Below are positions 8,926 through 16,353 of a stretch of 64,000 bases of DNA, piece after piece. Source of the DNA: Allokutzneria multivorans. Lineage in GTDB: Bacteria > Actinomycetota > Actinomycetes > Mycobacteriales > Pseudonocardiaceae. The notes beneath the pieces are model-generated. The model ran no database searches. It saw only the letters and a list, made by a program, of their open reading frames with translations, and had not been told where the DNA came from. Location: positions 434,001 through 498,000 of the forward strand of contig NZ_BAABAL010000005.1 in assembly GCF_039537405.1 (NCBI RefSeq), in the 5' to 3' direction. How positions within the stretch are numbered: the stretch's first letter is position 1; each line of letters starts with the position of its first letter. The position numbers were made by a program, and so were the translations under genes.

Positions 8926-8945
8926 CCTCATTGCTGGAGGGCTTG

Positions 8946-10271
8946 ATGCGCAAGACACTTGCGGGACTCACCGCGGTGGCGGTGCTGACGACGGCGTGCG
9001 CCGGTGGTGGCGGACGCGGTGGGAGCGGCGCGATCGCCGATCCGCCGAAGAAGGACGACAAGCTCACGCTGACGGTGTTCTCCAAGTACTCCGACCGGGA
9101 GGAACGCGAGGTCACCAAGGCGCTCAACAGCTTCAAGGCGAAGTTCCCGAACATCGAGATCAAGCACGAGGGCAACCAGGACGACGACAAGATCACCGGT
9201 GCGGTGCGCGGCGGGAACCCGCCGGACGTGGCGATGACCTTCATGACCGACAACCTCGGCCAGTTCTGTTCGAGCGGCTCCTGGCAGAACCTCAAGGGCT
9301 ACCTCGACCGCGACAAGGTCGACCTCTCGGTGATCCCGCAGGCGGTGCGCGACTACACCGACTTCAAGGGCACCCGCTGCGCGCTGCCGATGCTCGCCGA
9401 CGTCTACGGGCTCTTCTACAACAAGGACCTGTTCTCCTCCGCGGGCATCGCCGAGGTCCCCAAGACCACCGACCAGCTGCTGGAGGCCGCGAAGCGGCTG
9501 ACCCAGAAGAACCCGGACGGCTCGATCAAGGTCGCGGGCTTCCTGCCGTCGATGCCCTTCTACAACAACCAGGCGCAGATCTGGGCGCCGTCCTGGGGCG
9601 CGCGCTACCTGGACGCCAACGGCAAGTCCGCGCTCGCGGGCAGCGCCGAGTGGAAGGCGATGTTCGAGTTCCAGAAGAAGCTGGTGGAGTTCTACGGCTA
9701 CGAGAACCTGGAGCGCTTCCGCGCGGGGCTCGGCCAGGAGTACTCCGCCGACCACGCCTTCCAGCAGGGCAAGCTCGCGATGATCATGGACGGTGAGTAC
9801 CGGACGGCCTTCATCGCCGACCAGTCGCCGAACATCGCCTTCGGCACCGCCCCGTTCCCGCACTCCCCCGCCCGCCCGGACCGCGCCGACGGCGCCTTCG
9901 CCACCGGCACGATCATCGGAATCCCCAAGGGCGCCAAGAACCCCGGCGCCGCGTGGGAGCTGATCAAGCACATGACGCTGGAGACCGACACCCTGGTCAA
10001 CCTCTCCAACGCGATCAAGAACGTGCCGAGCACCGACGCCGCGCTGAAGGACCCCAGGCTCCAGGTCACCCCGCAGTTCAAGACCTTCATCGACCTCTAC
10101 GGCGGCGGCAAGCTGTGGTCCAACCCGCCGACCCCGATCGGTGACGCGCACCTCAAGGCGGTCAACGACTTCGCGGCGGAGTGGCAGGCGGGCAAGGTCG
10201 CGAACCTCGACGAGGGCCTGAAGAAGGTCGACCAGCAGATCAACGACGCGCTCGCGCAGAGCGGGAAGTGA
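8946..10271 (+). CDS. Sugar ABC transporter substrate-binding lipoprotein
   Basis: A 441-residue extracellular solute-binding protein, family 1. ATG 8946 follows GGAGG (8936-8940). The N-terminus is a lipoprotein signal (MRKTLAGLTAVAVLTTAC, lipid-modified Cys18) followed by a Gly-rich linker. The mature part has MalE-family hallmarks: LTVFSKYSDREE, a DVAMTFMTDN strand, a LPMLADVYGLFYNKDLF segment and FQQGKLAMIMDGEY. It starts 20 bases after the ROK gene, and its stop overlaps the next gene (GTGA). Ligand is unknown; a beta-linked disaccharide or GlcNAc-type sugar is suggested by the downstream GH4 enzyme and kinase. Confidence 0.87.
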   Translation: MRKTLAGLTAVAVLTTACAGGGGRGGSGAIADPPKKDDKLTLTVFSKYSDREEREVTKALNSFKAKFPNIEIKHEGNQDDDKITGAVRGGNPPDVAMTFMTDNLGQFCSSGSWQNLKGYLDRDKVDLSVIPQAVRDYTDFKGTRCALPMLADVYGLFYNKDLFSSAGIAEVPKTTDQLLEAAKRLTQKNPDGSIKVAGFLPSMPFYNNQAQIWAPSWGARYLDANGKSALAGSAEWKAMFEFQKKLVEFYGYENLERFRAGLGQEYSADHAFQQGKLAMIMDGEYRTAFIADQSPNIAFGTAPFPHSPARPDRADGAFATGTIIGIPKGAKNPGAAWELIKHMTLETDTLVNLSNAIKNVPSTDAALKDPRLQVTPQFKTFIDLYGGGKLWSNPPTPIGDAHLKAVNDFAAEWQAGKVANLDEGLKKVDQQINDALAQSGK

Positions 10272-11248
10272 CCACGACGCTGGACCGTGCGGCGGTGGCT
10301 CCGGCGCCCCGCCGCACGGCGAGACCGCGCGCCCGAAACAAGTGGACCGTGCTGGCGTTCATGTCGCCCGCGATCGTCGGGTTCGTCGTGTTCTTCGGCT
10401 ACCCGCTGATCGCCACCGGCTACTTCTCGCTCACCCGCTACGACCTGATCAACGCCCCGGAGTGGATCGGGTTCGACAACTACGTGCGGATGTTCACCAG
10501 CGAGCCGCTGGTGAAGGTCGCCGCGTGGAACACGCTGTGGCTGGTCATCGTGCTCACGGTGGCGCGCGTGACCTTCGCGCTCGGCGTCGCCTCGGTGATC
10601 GCGCGGCTGAAGAGCGGCGTCGGCATCATCCGGACGCTGTGCTACCTGCCGTCGCTGGCGCCCCCGGTCGCCGCGACGCTGGTGTTCAGCTTCCTGTTGA
10701 ACCCGGAGTTCGGCCCGGTCAACGCGTTCCTGAAGTTCGTGGGCATCGAGTCCCCGCTGTGGTTCAGCGATCCGGAGTGGGCCAAGCCCGCGCTGACGCT
10801 GCTCGTGCTGTGGGGCTCCGGCGAGCTGATGATCATCATCCTGGCCGCGCTGCTCGACGTGCCGCAGGAGCAGTACGAGGCGGCCGAGCTGGACGGCGCG
10901 GGCCCGGTCCGCAAGTTCTGGCACATCACGCTGCCGACGATCTCGCCGGTGCTGATGTTCGGCGTGGTGAACTCGATCATCTTCGCGTTGCAGTTCTTCA
11001 CCCAGGCCGTCGTCGCGGGCTCGGTGGCCTCCGGTTCCGCCGACGTCGCGGGCTCCACGAAGATCCTCGGCTTCCCGCAGAACTCCACGCTGACCTACCC
11101 GATGTGGTTGTACACACAGGGTTTCCGCTACTTCAACATGGGCTACGCGGCGGCCATGGCGGTGCTGCTGTTCGTGGTGTCCTTCGTCTTCACCGCGATC
11201 CTGGTGCGCCAGATGCGCAGGGCCTCGCACGTCGAGGAGGGCTCATGA
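10268..11248 (+). CDS. Sugar ABC transporter permease 1 (MalF/LacF type)
   Basis: A 326-residue inner-membrane permease. It starts at GTG 10268, overlapping the lipoprotein stop by four bases. After a basic head (RRTARPRARNKW) come six predicted spans. The conserved cytoplasmic EAA loop is YEAAELDGAGPVRKFWHITLP-like at about residue 200, where the ATPase docks. It pairs with the next permease, whose ATG overlaps this stop. No ATPase gene is present in the operon, so an ATPase encoded elsewhere must serve it. The UgpC/MsiK-type protein at 50122 is a candidate. Confidence 0.87.
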   Translation: MTTTLDRAAVAPAPRRTARPRARNKWTVLAFMSPAIVGFVVFFGYPLIATGYFSLTRYDLINAPEWIGFDNYVRMFTSEPLVKVAAWNTLWLVIVLTVARVTFALGVASVIARLKSGVGIIRTLCYLPSLAPPVAATLVFSFLLNPEFGPVNAFLKFVGIESPLWFSDPEWAKPALTLLVLWGSGELMIIILAALLDVPQEQYEAAELDGAGPVRKFWHITLPTISPVLMFGVVNSIIFALQFFTQAVVAGSVASGSADVAGSTKILGFPQNSTLTYPMWLYTQGFRYFNMGYAAAMAVLLFVVSFVFTAILVRQMRRASHVEEGS

Positions 11249-12105
11249 CAACGACGCTGAACGTCAAGCCCCGCAAGGGTTCCTGGGATCGCAAGCTCCA
11301 GTGGATCGCCACGCACAGCATCGGCATCGCGCTGGCGATCGGCTTCACCATGCCGATCCTGTTCGTGTTCCTGACCGCGGTCATGTCCGACCAGCAGGCG
11401 CTGTCCTCGACGTTGTGGCCGCAGGAGTGGCACTTCGAGAACTTCCTCAGGGTGTTCGAGAAGGCCCCGATGTTGCAGTACATGGGCAACACGCTGCTCT
11501 ACTCGCTGCTGGCGACGCTCGGCGTGATGCTGTCGGCGATCCCGACGGCCTACGCGCTGGCGCGGATGAAGTGGCGCGGGCGCAACGTGGTCTTCCTGCT
11601 CGTGGTCGCGGCGATGATGCTGCCGCCTCAGGTGGTCTCGGTGCCGCTGTACGACATGTGGATCAGCTTCGGGCTCACCGGAACGTTGTGGCCCTTGGTG
11701 ATCCCGTACTTCCTCTTCGACGCGTTCAGCGTCTTCCTGCTGCGTCAGTTCTTCCTGACGATCCCGCAGGACTACATCGACGCGGCCAAGATCGACGGGT
11801 GTTCGGAGTTCACCGCGCTCGTCCGAGTACTGGTGCCGATGGCCAAGCCCGGGATCGCCGCGACCGCGCTGTTCTGCTTCCTGTTCACCTGGAACGACTA
11901 CTTCGGGCCCCTGCTCTACGCCGGGGAGAACCAGCAGAACTGGACGCTCTCGCTCGCGCTGGCGTCCTTCAGGGGATCGCACCAGGTCCAGTGGAACCTG
12001 ACCATGGCGGCCACCGTGCTGATCATGGCCCCGGCCATCGTGCTGTTCCTGTTCGCCCAGAAGTCTTTCGTCAAAGGCATCACGTTCACGGGGGTCAAAG
12101 GCTGA
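11245..12105 (+). CDS. Sugar ABC transporter permease 2 (MalG type)
   Basis: A 286-residue permease. ATG 11245 overlaps the previous stop (ATGA) and has GGAGG at 11236-11240. Six spans are apparent. The EAA loop is IDAAKIDGCSEFTALVRV, where the usual EAA reads DAA, a common variant in MalG-type permeases. It ends KGITFTGVKG, the conserved C-terminal tail of carbohydrate permeases (GA.KG). The next gene starts at its last base. Together with the upstream permease and lipoprotein it forms a CUT1-type importer. Confidence 0.87.
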   Translation: MTTTLNVKPRKGSWDRKLQWIATHSIGIALAIGFTMPILFVFLTAVMSDQQALSSTLWPQEWHFENFLRVFEKAPMLQYMGNTLLYSLLATLGVMLSAIPTAYALARMKWRGRNVVFLLVVAAMMLPPQVVSVPLYDMWISFGLTGTLWPLVIPYFLFDAFSVFLLRQFFLTIPQDYIDAAKIDGCSEFTALVRVLVPMAKPGIAATALFCFLFTWNDYFGPLLYAGENQQNWTLSLALASFRGSHQVQWNLTMAATVLIMAPAIVLFLFAQKSFVKGITFTGVKG

Positions 12106-13370
12106 TGAAGCTCACCGTTGTCGGCGGCGGCTCGACGTACACACCCGAACTGATCGACGGGATCGCGGGCAGGCGCACCAGTCTCAAGGTCGACGAGATC
12201 GTGCTCGTCGACCCCGACCACGACCGCCTCGCCGTGGTCGGGCCGTTCTCCCAGCGGCTGCTCGACCACGCGGGGCACCCGGCGCGCGTGCGCACCACCT
12301 CGAACCTGGAGGAGGGCGCGGAGGGCGCGTCCGCCGTGCTGTTCCAGCTGCGCGTCGGCGGCCAGGCAGCACGGCGCTCCGACGAGACCTTCCCGCTGGA
12401 CTGCGGCTGTCTTGGCCAGGAGACCACGGGCGCGGGCGGCCTCGCCAAGGCGCTGCGCACGGTCCCGGTGGTGCTCGACATCGCCGAGCGCGTGCGCGCG
12501 GTGACCGGGCCGGACACCTGGATCGTCAACTTCACCAACCCCGTCGGCATCGTCACGCGCGCGCTGCTGGAGGCCGGGCACCGCGCGGTCGGGCTGTGCA
12601 ACGTGGCGATCACGTTGCAGCGCTTGGTTTCTCGGGTTCTCGGCAGTGATCCGCAGGAGGTGAAGCTCGACCACGTGGGACTCAACCACCTCACGTGGAC
12701 CCGGCAGGTCCTCGTGGACGGCCGCGACGTGCTGCCGCAGCTCATCGCCGACCACGCCGACGAGATCGCGGCCGACCTCGAACTGCCCGCGGACGTGCTC
12801 CGGCGGCTCGGCGTGCTGCCCTCGTACTACCTGAAGTACTTCTACTCCCACGACGACATCGTTGCGAAGCAAAGGGATGAGCGCCCGCGCGCGGACGTGG
12901 TGACCGATGTCGAGCACGAGCTGATGAAGATCTACTCGGACGAGAACGTCGTCACCAAGCCGCAGGAGCTGGCCGAGCGCGGCGGCGCCTACTACTCCGA
13001 GGCGGCCATCCAGCTGGTGCACGCGTTGACCGGCGGCGGCGACGCGGAGGAGCACGTCGTCAACGTGCGCAACGGCTCCACGCTGCCGTTCCTGCCGTCC
13101 GACGCGGTGATCGAAGTACCGTCCACTGTGGACACCAACGGCGCGGTCCCGCTGCCCGTCACCGAGGTTCCGCCGGAGTTCGCAGGACTGATCGCGCACG
13201 TGACCGCCTACGAGCAACTGGCGCTGAAGGCCGCTGTGCACGGCGGTCGGGACCGCGTTGCCGACGCGCTGCTGGCCCACCCGCTGGTCGGCCAGTTCGC
13301 CCTCGCCGAGAAGCTGGCCGACGACCTGGTGGCGGAGAACCGCGACCACCTGCCCTGGGCCAAGTCGTGA
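12105..13370 (+). CDS. Family 4 glycoside hydrolase (6-phospho-beta-glucosidase type)
   Basis: A 421-residue NAD- and metal-dependent glycosidase. It has the Rossmann motif GGGSTYTPELI at residues 7-17, QETTGAGG at ~105, NFTNPVGIVT at 142-151, Cys165 in GLCNV and His195 in GLNHLTW. Cys and His at these places are the metal ligands of GH4 enzymes. The GLNHLTW context fits the 6-phospho-beta-glucosidase branch rather than the alpha-glucosidase branch. No PTS gene is nearby, so a phosphorylated substrate would need the intracellular kinase encoded just downstream. ATG 12105 overlaps the permease stop by one base. Its stop overlaps a 58-codon ORF. Confidence 0.87.
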   Translation: MKLTVVGGGSTYTPELIDGIAGRRTSLKVDEIVLVDPDHDRLAVVGPFSQRLLDHAGHPARVRTTSNLEEGAEGASAVLFQLRVGGQAARRSDETFPLDCGCLGQETTGAGGLAKALRTVPVVLDIAERVRAVTGPDTWIVNFTNPVGIVTRALLEAGHRAVGLCNVAITLQRLVSRVLGSDPQEVKLDHVGLNHLTWTRQVLVDGRDVLPQLIADHADEIAADLELPADVLRRLGVLPSYYLKYFYSHDDIVAKQRDERPRADVVTDVEHELMKIYSDENVVTKPQELAERGGAYYSEAAIQLVHALTGGGDAEEHVVNVRNGSTLPFLPSDAVIEVPSTVDTNGAVPLPVTEVPPEFAGLIAHVTAYEQLALKAAVHGGRDRVADALLAHPLVGQFALAEKLADDLVAENRDHLPWAKS

Positions 13371-13543
13371 ACCGGCAGGAGGGCCGGCCGATCAGGACCC
13401 TCCGCGAGCTCCTCGCCGCGGAGGCACGTCCCAGAAGAGAGCGCTCCCACACGGATTTCCCGTGTTTCAGGAGGGTGGAGCGCGCGCGGGAGATCGTCGT
13501 TCGCGGGTTGACCGCGGCGCGGCGGCAGGGGGAGACGACGTGA
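13367..13543 (+). CDS. Small ORF (58 codons) coupled between GH4 enzyme and kinase
   Basis: GTG 13367 overlaps the GH4 stop (GTGA), and its TGA overlaps the kinase start (GTGA) at 13540-13543. The frame exactly fills the gap between two real genes with four-base overlaps at both ends, as elsewhere in this operon. The product would be basic and Arg-rich (VNRQEGRPIRTLRELLAAEA at the start, GLTAARRQGETT at the end) with one Cys and no membrane span. I recognise no family. It could be a genuine small protein or a leader that couples translation of the kinase. A 6-bp hairpin (ACACGG/CCGTGT) lies within it near 13449-13465. Confidence 0.4.
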   Translation: MNRQEGRPIRTLRELLAAEARPRRERSHTDFPCFRRVERAREIVVRGLTAARRQGETT

Positions 13544-14541
13544 AGGCCGAACAGACCGTGCTCGCCATCGACGGCGGCAACAGCAAGACCGACGTGATGC
13601 TGGTGAACACCGACGGCGAGGTGCTCTCCCGGGTTCGCGGCCCCGGCGCGTCTCCGCAAACCGTTGGTGTGCAGGCGAGCCTGGACTGCTTCGCCGAGCT
13701 GGCCGCGAGCGCCGCTCGTGCCGCAGGGCTCTCCGGCGAAGCCCCGTTCGCCACGCACACGGCCGCCTACCTGGCCGGAGCCGACCTGCCCAGGGAGGAG
13801 GAGCTGCTCAGCGAGGCCGTCAGCGCGCGCGGCTGGTCGTCCTCCACCGTGGTGGCCAACGACATCTTCGCCCTGCTGCGCTCGGGAACCAGCGACGGGA
13901 TCGGCGTCGCGGTGGTGTGCGGCGCCGGGATCAACGCCGTCGGCGTGGCACCGGACGGGCGCACGCACCGCTTCCCCGCGCTCGGCCGGATCTCCGGTGA
14001 CTGGGGTGGTGGCCCGCAGATGGGCGGCGAGGCGCTGTGGCTCGCGGTGCGCGCCGACGACGGACGGGGCGAACCGACCGAGCTGCTGCCCGCCGTGCTC
14101 GCGCACTTCGGCGCGTCGAGCATGGCCGAGGTGATCGAGGGCCTGCACTTCGGCGAACTCGACCTGTACTCGGCCCAGCACGCGCTGTCGCCGGTGCTGT
14201 TCGAGGTGGCGGCCGCCGGGGACGCGGTGGCGGGCGCCGTCGTCGACCGGCTCGCCGAGGAGATCGGCCTGCTCGCCGGGGTGAGCATGCGGCGGCTCGG
14301 GCTGACCGCCGAGCCGGTTCCCGTGGTGCTCGGCGGCGGCGTGCTCACCGGCGCGTCCGGCCAGCTGCTGGACAAGGTCGGCCGGCGGTGCCGCGAGGTG
14401 GCCCCGCTGGCGGAGCTGCGCCTGGTCGACCTGCCGCCCGTGGTGGGGGCCGCGCTGTGGGGGCTCGACGCCCTCGGAGCAGGCCCCCAGGCGGAGGCCG
14501 CGCTGCGCGGATCAGCCCTGCCCTCGCCGGTGGCGGCGTGA
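13540..14541 (+). CDS. BadF/BadG-type sugar kinase (N-acetylglucosamine kinase-like)
   Basis: A 333-residue ASKHA kinase. GTG 13540 has GGGGGAG at about 13529. Phosphate-1 motif LAIDGGNSKTDVML lies at residues ~7-20. The adenosine motif is VVCGAGINAVGV, followed by GRISGDWGGGPQMGGEAL and a late VVLGGGVLTGA strand. This matches GlcNAc/glucosamine kinases of the BadF group. As the last gene of the ROK operon, it likely phosphorylates the sugar brought in by the ABC importer, either the free monosaccharide or the disaccharide that the GH4 enzyme then cleaves. The order of these steps cannot be decided from sequence. Confidence 0.82.
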   Translation: MKAEQTVLAIDGGNSKTDVMLVNTDGEVLSRVRGPGASPQTVGVQASLDCFAELAASAARAAGLSGEAPFATHTAAYLAGADLPREEELLSEAVSARGWSSSTVVANDIFALLRSGTSDGIGVAVVCGAGINAVGVAPDGRTHRFPALGRISGDWGGGPQMGGEALWLAVRADDGRGEPTELLPAVLAHFGASSMAEVIEGLHFGELDLYSAQHALSPVLFEVAAAGDAVAGAVVDRLAEEIGLLAGVSMRRLGLTAEPVPVVLGGGVLTGASGQLLDKVGRRCREVAPLAELRLVDLPPVVGAALWGLDALGAGPQAEAALRGSALPSPVAA

Positions 14542-14646
14542 TGGTCCCCGCATCGGGCAGATCTCGCAGGTTATCTGACGGTGTGTCAAGTTACGGTGGG
14601 AGGATGCCAACGGCGTAGGACATTCGGCAGTACTGGGAGGGACGTC

Positions 14647-15423
14647 GTGGAGTGGGGATCTTTCGTCGCGATCGGTGACTCCTTCACCGAGGGCCTGGAC
14701 GACCCGGGCCCGAACGGCCAGTTCCGCGGGTGGGCCGACCGCACGGCCGAGCGGCTCGCCGAGCTCAACCCGGGTCTGCGGTACGCGAACCTCGCCATCA
14801 GGGGGAAGCTGCTCGGCGAGATCGTGGCGGAGCAGGTCCCGCTGGTCAGTTCCGTGCGCCCGGATCTGGTGACCCTCTGCGGCGGCGGCAACGACCTGAT
14901 CATGCCGTCGGCGGACCCCGACTCGCTGGCCGAGCTGTACGAGAGCGCGGTCAGCGAACTGCGCGCGGCGGGCAGCCAGGTCGTGGTCTTCACCGGCTTC
15001 GACACCAGGGACACCCCGGTGCTGCGCCGCGTGCGCGGCAAGGTCGCCACCTACAACGCGCACCTGCGCGCCATCGCCGACCGCTACGACTGCCTCGTCG
15101 TCGACCTGTGGTCGATGCGCGTGCTCCAGGACCGCCGGATGTGGAGCGAGGACCGCCTGCACCTGACGCCGGAGGGCCACCACCGCGTGGCGCTGCGGAC
15201 CTGCGAGGTCCTCGGTGTGCCGGTGGAGGAGGACTGGTCGACGCCGCTGCCGGAGGAGCCGCCCGCGACGTGGGTGACCCTGCGCCGGGGCGACCTGCAC
15301 TGGGCCCGCGCGCACCTGGTGCCGTGGGTCGGCAGGCAGATCCGTGGCGTGTCCATGGGCGACAACCTCCAGCCGAAGCGCCCCGAGCTGGTCGAACTCG
15401 CCGACTCCACCTGCGACTGCTGA
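14647..15423 (+). CDS. SGNH/GDSL family esterase or lipase
   Basis: A 258-residue cytoplasmic hydrolase with no signal peptide. GTG 14647 (VEWGSFVAIGDSF) has GGGAGGG upstream. Block I is GDSFTEG with the nucleophilic Ser, block II has Gly in AIRGKLL, block III is GGGND with Asn, and block V is DRLHLTPEGH with catalytic Asp and His. All four consensus blocks are intact. The substrate is unknown; esterase, lipase or deacetylase activity is typical. It stands alone on its strand, 105 bases after the kinase operon, and is followed by a full palindromic repeat element and a convergent hemerythrin. Confidence 0.82.
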   Translation: MEWGSFVAIGDSFTEGLDDPGPNGQFRGWADRTAERLAELNPGLRYANLAIRGKLLGEIVAEQVPLVSSVRPDLVTLCGGGNDLIMPSADPDSLAELYESAVSELRAAGSQVVVFTGFDTRDTPVLRRVRGKVATYNAHLRAIADRYDCLVVDLWSMRVLQDRRMWSEDRLHLTPEGHHRVALRTCEVLGVPVEEDWSTPLPEEPPATWVTLRRGDLHWARAHLVPWVGRQIRGVSMGDNLQPKRPELVELADSTCDC

Positions 15424-15436
15424 CCCACATCGCGAG

Positions 15437-15569
15437 GTACGGGTGTCTTCAAGACCGCCGAACCCCCTTGCGATCATCGCTAACCGCCCCCCCTTCCGCG
15501 CGATCGGGGGTTTGCCGTCGTTGGAGACCGCGCGGGCGGGGGTTCGCTGGTCTTGAAGACCGGCAAACC
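15437..15569. repeat. Dispersed long palindromic element (copy B)
   Basis: The left arm contains GTCTTCAAGACCGCCGAACC and the right arm GGGGGTTCGCTGGTCTTGAA. Read on the opposite strand, the right arm repeats the left. An inner part carries GGGTTTGCCGTCGTTGGAGA. The same layout recurs at 30131-30267. It lies between two convergent genes. Confidence 0.75.
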
Positions 15570-15630
15570 TCGCGCTTCCTCCCCTGTGACGTGCTGGCTG
15601 GCGGAGTGCGCGTGTGCTCTCCCCGCGCAC

Positions 15631-16134
15631 CTAGTCGACGCGGTGTTCGGTGGCCTTCACCAGCTGGCGCACGTGGTCCACCGACCCGCAGTCGGCGTCG
15701 AGGCGTTCCTGGCGCACGCGCACGAAGTTCGCGCCCAGCTCGGCCTTGCGCTGCTCGGGCACGGAGTCGCGGGCGTCGTTGAGGATGGTCCGCTCCTCCT
15801 CGTCCACGTGGTGGTTGAGGGCCTCGACGAGCTCTTCGAGCTTGTCCTCCCACTCCTCAGAGGACGTGTCGCCGACCTCCATCAGCGCGAGCAGCGCCTG
15901 GTGCCCTTCGGCGTGCTCCTCGGCACCGTGCTCCACCTCGTGGTCGTCCACGTTCTTGAAGCGCTTGAGCGCCGGGTAGACCTCGCTCTCCTCGGCCTCG
16001 GCGTGCGCGACGAGCAGGGCGGCCAGCTCGGCGAGCAGCTTCTCCCGGTCGTTGTCGCGGTTGCGGAGATCGCGGAAGAGGTCCTCGAAGCGGCGGTGGT
16101 CGGCGAGGATGAGTTCTACGACGTCGTTGGCCAT
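15631..16134 (-). CDS. Hemerythrin HHE-domain protein
   Basis: A 167-residue four-helix protein. The start at ATG 16134 (MANDVVELILADHRR) is chosen because homology of the HHE fold begins there; 46 upstream residues of the open frame look random. Metal-binding positions are visible in order: LADHRRFEDLF, LVAHAEAEESEVYP, EHAEGHQALL and LNHHVDEEERTI. Such HHE proteins bind a di-iron or other metal site and are linked to oxygen, NO or iron sensing. The C-terminal ~35 residues are charged. It is a single gene, convergent with the SGNH hydrolase. Confidence 0.85.
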   Translation of the reverse strand: MANDVVELILADHRRFEDLFRDLRNRDNDREKLLAELAALLVAHAEAEESEVYPALKRFKNVDDHEVEHGAEEHAEGHQALLALMEVGDTSSEEWEDKLEELVEALNHHVDEEERTILNDARDSVPEQRKAELGANFVRVRQERLDADCGSVDHVRQLVKATEHRVD

Positions 16135-16353
16135 GAGCGGGTAGTACCTCGACCGCCGGACCCCGAAACGAACAGTCCCCGAAACTGCCATCGGCCGGCA
16201 CCCGGGGACGCGGGTGCCGGCCGAGACAAAGCGGATGATCATGACCTCTGGTGAGGTTTCCCCCAGGACCACCCGGTGACGCCGATCCAGCGCGAACCAA
16301 ACGACGTCGTTACCTAGGTTGCCAGGCTCGCGACGCGGGACGCTAAACGATCG

